DNA of 7,458 nucleotides from Deltaproteobacteria bacterium (GCA_019310865.1 JAFDDL010000172.1:1-7458); one strand, 5' to 3'. Numbered from the stretch's first letter, positions 1 to 6,983 are shown. Numbers and translations: made by a program. Notes: generated by a model from the letters alone, not told the origin.

Positions 1-1109
1 TTGCTGAGAAAAAAATTGCACCTTACGCAAATGAGTGGGATGAGAAACATTACCTGCCCTATGAGGAGGTCATGAAACCCATGGGAGAGCTCGGTTTTTT
101 CGGGGCGGTCATTCCCGAGGAATATGGCGGTGAAGATATGGGATGGCTGGCTGCGATGATCATAACAGAGGAGATCGCGCGGGTTTCAAGTTCTCTGCGG
201 GTTCAGATCAATATGCAAACCCTTGGGTGCGCGTATACCATTCTTACCTATGGCAGCGAGGAGCTGAAAAAAAAGTATATCTCGAAGCTCGTAACGGCTG
301 AATATATCGGTGGATTTGCCATTACCGAAGCCGATGCCGGATCCGACGTCATGGCCATGACATCCGAGGCTTCGGATGAGGGGGATCACTGGCTGCTGAG
401 CGGATCCAAAACCTGGATATCCAATGCCGATTCGGCCGATGTGCTCATCTATTACGCCTATACCGATGCAGCCGCCGGAAGCAAGGGGCTGTCTGCCTTC
501 GTGATCGAGCCGAAGAATTTCAATAATGTCCGTACCACCCGACTGGATAAGATGGGCTCTCTGTCATCGCCCACCGGCGAGGTGTTTCTGGATAACACAC
601 GGGTGCCAAAGGAAAACATTCTGGGTAAACCCGGATCCGGGGCCAAGATCGTATTCGGATCACTCAATCAGACCCGTCTTTCAGCTGCTGCCGGCGCGGT
701 GGGTGTGGCCCAGGCCTGTCTGGAAGAGAGCGTCAAATACGCCAACGAGCGAAAGCAGTTCGGCAAATCAATCGGCAGTTTTCAGATGAATCAGGACTTG
801 ATCGCCCAGATGGCCACGGAAGTCGAGGCGGCCCGTTTGCTGGTGTATAAGGCGGCATGTGCAAAGGATGAAGGCAATTTGAACAACGGACTGGACGTCG
901 CCCAGGCCAAGTTGTTTGCAGGGGAAACCGCGGTCAAATGCGCCAATTATGCCATGCGGATCATGGGCGCTTATGGCTATTCCACGGAATACCCGATTGC
1001 CCGGTTTTATCGGGATGCGCCGACTTACACGATGGTTGAAGGCTCAACCAATATCTGCAAATTTATCATTGCTTTGGATGCGCTCGGTATTAAAAAAGCC
1101 AACCGGTAG
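1..1109 (+). CDS. acd: Glutaryl-CoA dehydrogenase, probably non-decarboxylating (partial, 5' end outside window)
   Basis: FAD-dependent acyl-CoA dehydrogenase that most likely oxidises glutaryl-CoA to glutaconyl-CoA in the cytoplasm, passing electrons to an electron transfer flavoprotein. The reading frame is already open at base 3 (AEKKIAPYANEW...), so the internal ATG at 72 is not the start and the true start lies left of the window. Visible family signatures are ITEADAGSD (321-347), the flavin-side WISNAD segment near 414-431, the ERKQFG segment near 747-764, and the C-terminal MVEGSTNI, with the presumed catalytic Glu at 1038-1040. In decarboxylating glutaryl-CoA dehydrogenases the residue before that Glu is Tyr and the AREIERVDSGYR helix carries a Glu; here they are Val (1035-1037) and Ala (177-179), as I recall for the Desulfococcus multivorans enzyme. 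The following gcd genes support this substrate. It could still be another short-chain acyl-CoA dehydrogenase. TAG stop at 1107-1109. Confidence 0.88.
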   Translation, partial: AEKKIAPYANEWDEKHYLPYEEVMKPMGELGFFGAVIPEEYGGEDMGWLAAMIITEEIARVSSSLRVQINMQTLGCAYTILTYGSEELKKKYISKLVTAEYIGGFAITEADAGSDVMAMTSEASDEGDHWLLSGSKTWISNADSADVLIYYAYTDAAAGSKGLSAFVIEPKNFNNVRTTRLDKMGSLSSPTGEVFLDNTRVPKENILGKPGSGAKIVFGSLNQTRLSAAAGAVGVAQACLEESVKYANERKQFGKSIGSFQMNQDLIAQMATEVEAARLLVYKAACAKDEGNLNNGLDVAQAKLFAGETAVKCANYAMRIMGAYGYSTEYPIARFYRDAPTYTMVEGSTNICKFIIALDALGIKKANR

Positions 1110-1124
1110 AAGGGAAAAAAGCAC

Positions 1125-1529
1125 ATGGATGATACCTTAAAAGAAAAAACTCGAAAGACAGCCGAATTGTATTTCAGCGGGCTCAAGGATGAAAAGCCAT
1201 ATGACCTGTGGCGTTCTTTCGATCCGGGTTTGGCCCGGGATCTTTCCCTGTTTATTACGGGCCAAATGTACGCGCGCGAACGGATTTCCCATCCCACCCG
1301 GCAACTGGTCACCGTGGCGGCCCTGACGGCGTTGTCACGATTGGATGAATTGAAGCTCCATGTGCTGGCGGCACTCAACGTCGGGTGCACACCCGGTGAG
1401 ATTGCCGAGGTGATGTTTCAAACCGCCGTGTATGCCGGTATTCCGGCAACCAACGGCGCGTTGAAAACCCTGCGAACCGTGCTGCAGGAACGCGGCCAAT
1501 GGCCGCCGGCCGACGAAGAGAAGGCATAA
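1125..1529 (+). CDS. Carboxymuconolactone decarboxylase (CMD) family protein
   Basis: A 134-residue protein of the CMD/AhpD-like all-helical fold. The core lies around residues 36-120. Typical CMD features are the run of small and hydrophobic residues at about 61-71, a conserved-looking His79 in ELKLHVLAALNVG, then TPGEIAEV (89-96) and YAGIPA (103-108). It has no CxxC pair (Cys88 stands alone), so it is not an AhpD-type peroxidase and resembles the PcaC-like branch. The start follows the dehydrogenase stop by 15 bases, with GAAGGGA at 1109-1115 as ribosome binding site, so the two genes are very likely co-transcribed. True 4-carboxymuconolactone decarboxylation belongs to aerobic protocatechuate breakdown and is unlikely beside these anaerobic enzymes. 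A role on a CoA ester or as an accessory factor in the glutaryl/glutaconyl-CoA pathway is inference; the substrate is unknown. Confidence 0.85.
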   Translation: MDDTLKEKTRKTAELYFSGLKDEKPYDLWRSFDPGLARDLSLFITGQMYARERISHPTRQLVTVAALTALSRLDELKLHVLAALNVGCTPGEIAEVMFQTAVYAGIPATNGALKTLRTVLQERGQWPPADEEKA

Positions 1530-1580
1530 CATTGATTCATAATGACGCATGTAACCGTTCAATAAATAAACTCATTTCAC

Positions 1581-1590
1581 AGAAAGGAAA
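1581..1590 (+). promoter_or_regulatory. Ribosome binding site of the biotin carrier gene
   Basis: AGAAAGGA lies about 7 bases before the ATG at 1596 and fixes this start. The 66-base spacer 1530-1595 shows no convincing promoter, so translation probably occurs from the operon transcript. Confidence 0.6.
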
Positions 1591-1595
1591 CGAAA

Positions 1596-1811
1596 ATGGC
1601 CAATGAAATTTTAGCACCCCTTCCGGGAAAAATCATCGAGGTGAAAACCCAGGCCGGCGCTGTTTTATCAAAGGACGAAGAGGCGCTGACGATCGAGGCA
1701 ATGAAAATGGAGATGCCGCTGGTTGCTCCCTGTGACGGAACAGTCAAAGAGGTTCGGGTCAAACAGGGAGATGCGGTGCAGAAGGACGACGTGCTGGTGG
1801 TTATGGAGTAG
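1596..1811 (+). CDS. gcdC: Biotin carrier protein (biotinyl domain), probable glutaconyl-CoA decarboxylase gamma subunit
   Basis: A 71-residue protein that is almost exactly one biotinyl/lipoyl-attachment domain. The hairpin motif EAMKMEMP carries the biotin acceptor Lys37. APLPGKI (7-13) and the mirrored half PCDGTVKEV, then VKQGDAV, give the usual two-fold beta-sandwich pattern. In a biotin-dependent decarboxylase this domain accepts CO2 from the carboxyltransferase and carries it to the membrane-bound decarboxylase subunit. The gcdA-like gene follows after a 103-base spacer, so the pair probably works together. The well-known gamma subunits are about twice as long, with an Ala/Pro-rich flexible linker before the biotin domain. 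That linker is absent here, so the protein is a stand-alone carrier. It could also serve another biotin enzyme such as an acyl-CoA carboxylase. The gene name therefore rests on context. Confidence 0.85.
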   Translation: MANEILAPLPGKIIEVKTQAGAVLSKDEEALTIEAMKMEMPLVAPCDGTVKEVRVKQGDAVQKDDVLVVME

Positions 1812-1850
1812 CGCCATACCGGCAAACCCAACACCTGATGATGTCAACAA

Positions 1851-1896
1851 GTGCCCATCCGGAAATAGGGAAAATTAGTCATTTATGGATGGACAC
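1851..1896. repeat. Imperfect palindrome, copy 1 of a dispersed REP/MITE-like repeat
   Basis: The arms are 1851-1866 (GTGCCCATCCGGAAAT) and 1881-1896 (ATTTATGGATGGACAC), around a 14-base loop. They pair over 16 positions with two mismatches and one G-T pair. A second copy lies at 6984-7026 in the same orientation. From GGGAAAATT to the right end the two copies match at 25 of 29 positions, and all four differences are transitions. This copy fills most of the spacer between the biotin carrier gene and gcdA, ending four bases before the gcdA ribosome binding site. Small size, hairpin shape, intergenic position and recurrence suggest a REP-type element. Its identity as a mobile repeat is inference from two copies. 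Confidence 0.72.
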
Positions 1897-1900
1897 GAAT

Positions 1901-1907
1901 AAAGGAG
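1901..1907 (+). promoter_or_regulatory. Ribosome binding site of gcdA
   Basis: AAAGGAG lies 7 bases before the ATG at 1915 and selects it over the out-of-frame ATG at 1911. The hairpin repeat at 1851-1896 ends just upstream, so its folding could affect access to this site. Confidence 0.75.
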
Positions 1908-1914
1908 TATATGC

Positions 1915-3648
1915 ATGAAATCCTATTTTGAGACAATGCCGGCCTTCGGCAAAGAGTTGACAGCGGGTCAGCTTAAAGAATCCGAGGAAAACGTAAATCA
2001 GATTAAAGAAGTGGAATCAGGCATCGATGAAGCGGTGGAAGTCGCGAAGAATGCCGGGTTCTCGACTGAAAAAATCAATGCCCGGGGTCAAATGACTCTC
2101 TGGCAGCGCCTGGAATATCTTGTGGACCCCGGCACCTGGTGTCCGCTTCACACCTTGTACAATCCGGACGACAACGTGGAGGGCACCACCAATGTATTCG
2201 ATGGTCTCGGTAAAATATCCGGCAAATGGGCTGTGATCATCGGTTTTGACAACAAGGTGATTGCCGGCGCATGGCTGCCGGGTCAGTATGAAAATATCCT
2301 GCGTGTTACCGATTTATCCAAACGGCTCAACATTCCGCTGGTATGGTTGGTCAATTGCAGTGGTGTGAAATTGACGGATCAGGAAAAATTTTATGCCGGC
2401 CGAAGAGGCGGTGGGACGGCGTTTTTCCGCCATGCCGAACTTGAACAACTCGGCATTCCAATCTTGGCAGGCATATACGGCACCAATCCGGCAGGTGGCG
2501 GTTACCAGGGAATCAGTCCCACGATCCTGTTTGCCCACAAGAACTGCAACATCGCAGTGGGTGGGGCCGGTATCGTTAGCGGCATGTCCCCCAAGGGGGG
2601 CTTTGATTTGGAAATGGCGGAAATGCTCATTGATGCAACCCGTGAGTTCAAAGCCAAACCCCCGGGATCCGTCAAAGTGCATTATGATGAAACCGGATTT
2701 TTCCGGTACGTCTATGAAGAGGAGATCGGTGTGCTCGACGGGCTGAAGGATTATATGAAAGATGCCCCTGCCTATCATCCCAAGTATTTTCGAGTGGCCG
2801 AGCCCAAAGAACCGAAATTTAGTTCCGAAGACTTGTACCGTCTGTTGCCCATGAACCAGAAACGGGTTTACAGTTTTGACGACATTCTTGCCCGGCTGGT
2901 TGACGGTAGCGAAAGCATGGAGTTTAGACCGGATTACGGGCGGGAAGTCTATACCGGTCTGTGCAAGGTCGATGGATTTGCCGTTGGTTTTATCGGCAAC
3001 CGCCAGGGGTATCTGGGAGAAGGCTATCCTGAATACGCGGATTACCCGGGAATCGGCGGTAAATTATACCGCCAGGGGCTGATCAAGATGAGCGAGTTTG
3101 TGACGCTTTGCAGCCGGGATCGGATTCCTGTCGTTTGGTTCCAGGACACCAGCGGCATCGATGTGGGTGATATCGCGGAAAAGCAAGAGCTTCTCGGACT
3201 GGGCCAAAGCCTGATTTACTCCATCCAGCAGACCAATGTGCCCATGCTGCTGGTGGTGCTCAGAAAGGGAACCGCTGCCGCCCACTACGTCATGGGTGGT
3301 CCCACGGCAAACCGTCACAATGCCTTTACACTTGGTACCGCTGCAACGGAAATATACGTCATGCACGGCGAGACGGCTTCCGTGGCGAGTTTTTCACGCC
3401 GGCTGGTCAAGGAAAAGGATGCCGGTCGGCCGTTGGAACCGATCATTGAAAAAATGAACCAATTGGCCCAGGAATATCATGATAACTCGCGACCCAAATA
3501 CTGCGCCGAAAAAGGTATGGTGGACGAAATCGTTTCACTGGATGTCCTGAGAAAATACTTGGTGGCATTTGCCGGTTCGGCTTACCAGAATCCCAAGTCC
3601 ATCTGTCCTCACCATCATATGATATTGCCCCGGACGATCAGAGGATAA
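1915..3648 (+). CDS. gcdA: Glutaconyl-CoA decarboxylase subunit alpha (carboxyltransferase)
   Basis: Cytoplasmic carboxyltransferase that moves the terminal carboxyl group of glutaconyl-CoA onto biotin on the carrier protein, leaving crotonyl-CoA. At 577 residues it is about the length of Acidaminococcus GcdA and resembles it along its whole length, as far as I can recall that sequence. It has two crotonase-fold carboxyltransferase halves, about residues 50-300 and 310-560. Landmarks in the first half are NCSGVKLTDQEK (147-158), RRGGGTAFFRHAELEQLGIP (163-182) and YGTNPAGGGY (188-197). In the second they are GIGGKLYRQGL (379-389), QDTSGIDVG (410-418) and RKGTAAAHYVMGGP (450-463). The C-terminus has CPHHHMILPR, close to the family's CPFHQMILPR. 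The resemblance is closer to GcdA than to propionyl- or methylcrotonyl-CoA carboxylase beta subunits. It is the last gene before a strong terminator. The membrane subunit that completes the sodium pump is not encoded here. Confidence 0.93.
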   Translation: MKSYFETMPAFGKELTAGQLKESEENVNQIKEVESGIDEAVEVAKNAGFSTEKINARGQMTLWQRLEYLVDPGTWCPLHTLYNPDDNVEGTTNVFDGLGKISGKWAVIIGFDNKVIAGAWLPGQYENILRVTDLSKRLNIPLVWLVNCSGVKLTDQEKFYAGRRGGGTAFFRHAELEQLGIPILAGIYGTNPAGGGYQGISPTILFAHKNCNIAVGGAGIVSGMSPKGGFDLEMAEMLIDATREFKAKPPGSVKVHYDETGFFRYVYEEEIGVLDGLKDYMKDAPAYHPKYFRVAEPKEPKFSSEDLYRLLPMNQKRVYSFDDILARLVDGSESMEFRPDYGREVYTGLCKVDGFAVGFIGNRQGYLGEGYPEYADYPGIGGKLYRQGLIKMSEFVTLCSRDRIPVVWFQDTSGIDVGDIAEKQELLGLGQSLIYSIQQTNVPMLLVVLRKGTAAAHYVMGGPTANRHNAFTLGTAATEIYVMHGETASVASFSRRLVKEKDAGRPLEPIIEKMNQLAQEYHDNSRPKYCAEKGMVDEIVSLDVLRKYLVAFAGSAYQNPKSICPHHHMILPRTIRG

Positions 3649-3678
3649 GATCGCCTGACATCGTATGATGTATGAATT

Positions 3679-3716
3679 ACCGGCCGGTTTCATCTTGAAG
3701 CCGGCCGGTTTCATTT
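3679..3716 (+). terminator. Intrinsic terminator ending the gcd operon
   Basis: A 14-base-pair stem joins 3679-3692 (ACCGGCCGGTTTCA) and 3696-3709 (TGAAGCCGGCCGGT) with a three-base loop TCT. The only imperfection is one pair that becomes G-U in RNA. A short T-rich tail, TTCATTT, follows. It lies 31 bases after the gcdA stop. The other strand has no T run after the stem, so termination is expected mainly in the + direction. Confidence 0.85.
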
Positions 3717-3780
3717 GGTGCATTAAAACCATTCCGCTGCATCACATTTTTATTGAGAACATCCATTTCAAGAAGTCTTG

Positions 3781-3809
3781 TTGACGATCATGCATAAGAA
3801 TGCTATTAA
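3781..3809 (+). promoter_or_regulatory. Sigma-70-like promoter for the unknown 353-residue gene
   Basis: TTGACG (3781-3786) is followed, after exactly 17 bases, by TATTAA (3804-3809), with TG one base before the -10 as in extended -10 promoters. The predicted transcript starts near 3816 and has a leader of roughly 50 bases. It sits downstream of the operon terminator, so the next gene appears to be its own transcription unit. The prediction is by eye only. Confidence 0.55.
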
Positions 3810-3856
3810 AAACAACATGATGTGAATCCGAACCGTCCAAACCAATCGCACTCAAT

Positions 3857-3866
3857 AGGGAGGAGA
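3857..3866 (+). promoter_or_regulatory. Strong ribosome binding site selecting a TTG start
   Basis: AGGGAGGAGA contains GGAGG at 3859-3863, five bases before TTG at 3869. The same frame is closed by TGA at 3818-3820, and between that stop and 3869 there is no ATG or GTG. TTG is therefore the only standard start that keeps the N-terminal region. Confidence 0.75.
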
Positions 3867-3868
3867 CA

Positions 3869-4930
3869 TTGGCATTCTGGTCTGTTAGGGAAGCGCTTAG
3901 CACAAATGAACGGTTGCGGCGATCCTATTATGAGCTCCTCAGAGATCAACTGGATCAGTTTCTGCTTCAGTATGCCCTGGTTGATTCCTATCAGAACTTT
4001 CTCGATCGTCGCATCCCGTATCCGTTCGTGGAGAAGCGGGAGCTGAAACCCAGGGCCCGGATTCCCGACGTTGAATATGAAGCCCAGAACGCCTTTCTGG
4101 TGATCTTTCTGGAAGAAACCATTCCAAATGACTGTAAAAAATACATTCGTTATTTTCAGGACAATAAAACAACAAAGACCAATTTACTTCGGTCCAGGAC
4201 GCTGCCGTTGTCGGATAAATTTGACTGGCAGCAAAAGCACCTGGAATCAGCCCGCTTCCTCGACTTTCTGAAAATGCTGCTGCCGGTGGACTATGCCTTG
4301 CTGATTCAGCGCGACCCGGCTTTAAAGGCCAAAGACCGATACAGCCTGACGCATTTTCATGTAAAGATCGACTGGCCCATTACCGAGGCGGCTGAATTCC
4401 TGGCCCAGAGCCTGCGATACATTTCAAAAGACCTGTATGAAAAAGGGGACAAGTACGCAGAGGACATTCAAAAAAAATTTTTTGAGTATTACGGCGTGCC
4501 GGTGATGGCTGGAGGACGGCGGACAGCCGCCATTGTTGCGGCCCAGTATTTAAGGCGAATACCGTGCATATCAACAGTATACGCCGGCAGCAGTGAATCA
4601 CGTTCTCTGATACGCTTAAACGAGCGTGGCGTTACCAAAGCCATCCTGATCAGGTTATCCGCGGATGCGGTGGGCCAGATCTGTGACTATCACAATATGA
4701 CAACCAGATCGTTTCAGAAAAATTATGTTTTAGCCCGTTACAGAAAGAAGAGCGTTTGCATTTTTCAGACCACCTATACGTATACGACCCAAGCGCGGCC
4801 TCCCGATGACAGGAAGCTGCGCGATATCAAACCCGATTCGTACTGGCTGACTGTGGGCAGCCAGCATATTCTTCCCAAACCGGGTGTAGGGAAATACCCG
4901 CCGATCCAGTATAACTATATCTATTCATAG
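3869..4930 (+). CDS. Uncharacterised 353-residue protein (TTG start)
   Basis: I do not recognise this protein. It has no signal peptide and no membrane segment, so it is probably cytoplasmic. It is basic and unusually rich in tyrosine (27 of 353). The N-terminal 45 residues look helical and amphipathic (LRRSYYELLRDQLDQFLLQY). A middle part (about 120-210) mixes charged helices with HFHVKIDWPI. A Gly/Ala-rich stretch, AGGRRTAAIVAAQYLRR, lies at 214-230. The C-terminal half contains SADAVGQICDYHNMTTRSFQ (264-283), which could be a helix-turn-helix-like pair of helices followed by a basic region. That reading is weak. It ends in a Pro/Tyr-rich tail. The gene has its own promoter and ribosome binding site and an uninterrupted frame, so it is very likely real. 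It converges with the penicillin-binding protein gene across 63 bases; no functional link to either neighbour is visible. Confidence 0.8.
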   Translation: MAFWSVREALSTNERLRRSYYELLRDQLDQFLLQYALVDSYQNFLDRRIPYPFVEKRELKPRARIPDVEYEAQNAFLVIFLEETIPNDCKKYIRYFQDNKTTKTNLLRSRTLPLSDKFDWQQKHLESARFLDFLKMLLPVDYALLIQRDPALKAKDRYSLTHFHVKIDWPITEAAEFLAQSLRYISKDLYEKGDKYAEDIQKKFFEYYGVPVMAGGRRTAAIVAAQYLRRIPCISTVYAGSSESRSLIRLNERGVTKAILIRLSADAVGQICDYHNMTTRSFQKNYVLARYRKKSVCIFQTTYTYTTQARPPDDRKLRDIKPDSYWLTVGSQHILPKPGVGKYPPIQYNYIYS

Positions 4931-4993
4931 AAGTGGCTTCAAAGCCTCATCTTATGCCCAATGGCGGCGTTCTTGCATTTTTGAAATCCTCTT

Positions 4994-6937
4994 CTAACTT
5001 TCTTCTTTTCTAAATAGGGCCTTAACAGACCCGGCGGTTGGCTCAAGCAGACGCTTTCCGGTTGCCGGATCCATATGGACCATAGAGACGCTTTTGGGTA
5101 TGTCAAACGCCTGATATGGTCGGGTTTGCAGGGCTTTGCCCATATAATCGATCCAGATGGGCAGCGCGGCCCGGGCGCCGGTTTCCGATTTTCCCAGAGT
5201 TGCATGCCGGTCCAGGCCCACCCAGACTCCCGTGGCAATGGTCGGGGAGAACCCGATAAAGAGGGCATCCTTGAACTGGTCGGTTGTACCGGTTTTTCCG
5301 CCAAGCGGCCTGCCGAGGCTTGCGGCTTTTCGCCCCGTGCCTTCCGCGACGACCGCCTGGAGCATATCCGTCATGATTGCTGCGGTGGCTTCGGATATGA
5401 CGATTTGTTTGCGGGGTCTGGGATACGGCAGCAGGCGGCCCCGGTGATCCTGGACCTCCATGATACCGGAGGGTGGAAGCAGGCGGCCTCCGCCGGCAAA
5501 CACGCAATAGGCGGTTGTGAGATCGATCAGGCGAACTTCCGATGTGCCCAGGGCCAGGGACAGGTTCGGCTTCATGGGGGTTGACAAGCCTATCTTTTGG
5601 GCAAAATGTATCGCTGAGGACGGACCCAGCATTTCGAGCAACCGGATTGCCGGAATGTTTTTGGATAATGCAAGCGCGGAGCGCATCGTTATCTCGCCCC
5701 GGTATGCTCGGGAAAAATTTTCAGGTTGCCAGTCCTGCTCGGCAGATGCGCCCTTGAAAACGACGGGAGCATCGAGCAGGAGCATATCCTGGGAGAAGCC
5801 CCTCTCCACTGCCAGCGCATAAACGATGGGCTTAAATGCGGAGCCTGGTTGCCGCCGGGCATGGGTTGCCCGGTTATAGGGGCTTTCTGAATAATCCCTG
5901 CCACCGACCATCGCAAGGATGCCACCTGAGGGGATGTCAATGGAAATCAGGGCGCATTGGGGGCGGGGGTCTTTGATGCCGGAGTTTTGCATTCTTGTTT
6001 CCAGAGCAGCCATTTCGGCTCTAACAGCCGCTTCAGCCGCAGACTGGAATTCATGGGAAAGGGTCGTATACACGGACAGGCCGCCTTTATAAAGTTGGGT
6101 CGCTCCGTAAACATCTTCCAGCGACGATTTGATATGATCAATGAAATAAGGCGCCTTCATGGTTTGTTCTTTACGACCGGCGATCGCATTGTCTTCTTCC
6201 AACGCTGTTTGGTATTCGCTATCCGATATCGCCCCTGTGTCTTTCATTTGCCTCAGGACAATGTTTCGTCTCCTGAGGGACAGTTGGCGATTGACCAGCG
6301 GTGAGTAGCGCGAGGGTGCTTTGGGCATACCGGCGATCAACGCGCATTGCGACAGAGAGAGATCCGTTGCCGATTTTCCGAAAAAAATCTTTGCAGCAGA
6401 TTGAACACCGTAGGCGCCGCTTCCGAAGTATACCTGGTTTAGATACAGTGTCAGGATTTCGTTTTTTGTATATCTTCGCTCGAGCTGAAAGGCGAGAACG
6501 GCTTCCTTGATTTTGCGGGAAAGGGATTTCCGGGGCGTCAGAAAGAGTGTTTTCGCAAGTTGCTGGGTAATGGTGCTGGCGCCTTCTGCAAACTCCCCGG
6601 CCATGATATCTTTTACAATGGCCCGGCCGATCCCCTTGATATCGATGCCGCTGTGGCCAAAGAAGTTTCGATCCTCGGTGGTGATCAGCGCAACCTTTAA
6701 ATGGTCCGGTATTTCCGACAGCGGAACCGGATCCCGTTTTTGGGCATAGAGTTCGGCCAGCAAAACACCATCGGTTGAAAAGATCCGGGTGACGGCTGAT
6801 GGGCGGAATGATTCAAGTGCACGGATTTGAGGCAGATCCCGTGTAAGGGCCAGAAACGCACCACCGACGGCTCCGAAAATGATGCCGCCCACCAGAATGA
6901 TGATGGTGGCGGTTTTCCTATAGGGATGTAAGGTCAT
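4994..6937 (-). CDS. mrcA: Penicillin-binding protein 1A (class A, bifunctional transglycosylase/transpeptidase)
   Basis: Inner-membrane enzyme that polymerises lipid II into glycan strands and crosslinks the peptides in the periplasm. Its 647 residues begin with a short cytoplasmic tail and one membrane anchor (about 10-31). The GT51 glycosyltransferase domain follows, with EDRNFFGHSGID (88-99, catalytic Glu89), GASTITQQLAKT (119-130), RKIKEAVLAFQLE (141-153, Glu145) and LYLNQVYFGSGAYG (164-177). The transpeptidase has all three motifs: SAFK (Ser366, Lys369), SKN (425-427) and KTG (548-550). It ends soon after the transpeptidase, and the linker region (about 225-320) is short. It is therefore smaller than the 750-850-residue E. 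coli-type PBP1A, and I see no extra domains. The ATG at 6937 is the only plausible start because TGA lies three codons upstream in frame. The ribosome binding site is weak. Confidence 0.96.
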   Translation of the reverse strand: MTLHPYRKTATIIILVGGIIFGAVGGAFLALTRDLPQIRALESFRPSAVTRIFSTDGVLLAELYAQKRDPVPLSEIPDHLKVALITTEDRNFFGHSGIDIKGIGRAIVKDIMAGEFAEGASTITQQLAKTLFLTPRKSLSRKIKEAVLAFQLERRYTKNEILTLYLNQVYFGSGAYGVQSAAKIFFGKSATDLSLSQCALIAGMPKAPSRYSPLVNRQLSLRRRNIVLRQMKDTGAISDSEYQTALEEDNAIAGRKEQTMKAPYFIDHIKSSLEDVYGATQLYKGGLSVYTTLSHEFQSAAEAAVRAEMAALETRMQNSGIKDPRPQCALISIDIPSGGILAMVGGRDYSESPYNRATHARRQPGSAFKPIVYALAVERGFSQDMLLLDAPVVFKGASAEQDWQPENFSRAYRGEITMRSALALSKNIPAIRLLEMLGPSSAIHFAQKIGLSTPMKPNLSLALGTSEVRLIDLTTAYCVFAGGGRLLPPSGIMEVQDHRGRLLPYPRPRKQIVISEATAAIMTDMLQAVVAEGTGRKAASLGRPLGGKTGTTDQFKDALFIGFSPTIATGVWVGLDRHATLGKSETGARAALPIWIDYMGKALQTRPYQAFDIPKSVSMVHMDPATGKRLLEPTAGSVKALFRKEES

Positions 6938-6950
6938 ATTCCATCATATC

Positions 6951-6979
6951 TTGACGCGATTGTTAAAAACACGTATGTT
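6951..6979 (+). promoter_or_regulatory. Sigma-70-like promoter for the His-rich small gene
   Basis: TTGACG (6951-6956) and TATGTT (6974-6979) are separated by exactly 17 bases. The predicted start site (about 6986) falls at the left end of the palindromic repeat, so the transcript would begin with that hairpin and carry a leader of about 125 bases before the GTG at 7111. It is divergent from the penicillin-binding protein gene, whose start is 14 bases to the left. Confidence 0.45.
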
Positions 6980-6983
6980 TGTA

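Noticed and set aside
72..74. ATG as possible start of the acyl-CoA dehydrogenase
   Set aside because: The frame is open back to the window edge and encodes family-like sequence upstream of this ATG. The protein from here would lack part of the N-terminal helical domain.
4931..4993. Bidirectional terminator between the two convergent genes
   Set aside because: The only palindrome seen is GGCT-TCAA-AGCC (four base pairs), and no T run follows it on either strand. It is too weak to call.
5075..5584. Long + strand open frame opposite the penicillin-binding protein gene
   Set aside because: It lies wholly opposite conserved transpeptidase coding sequence and shows no recognisable protein family features, so it is a shadow frame.
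6937..6957. Minus-strand TATGAT just before the penicillin-binding protein start as a -10 box
   Set aside because: It lies only a few bases before the start codon and has no matching -35, so it would leave no room for a ribosome binding site.
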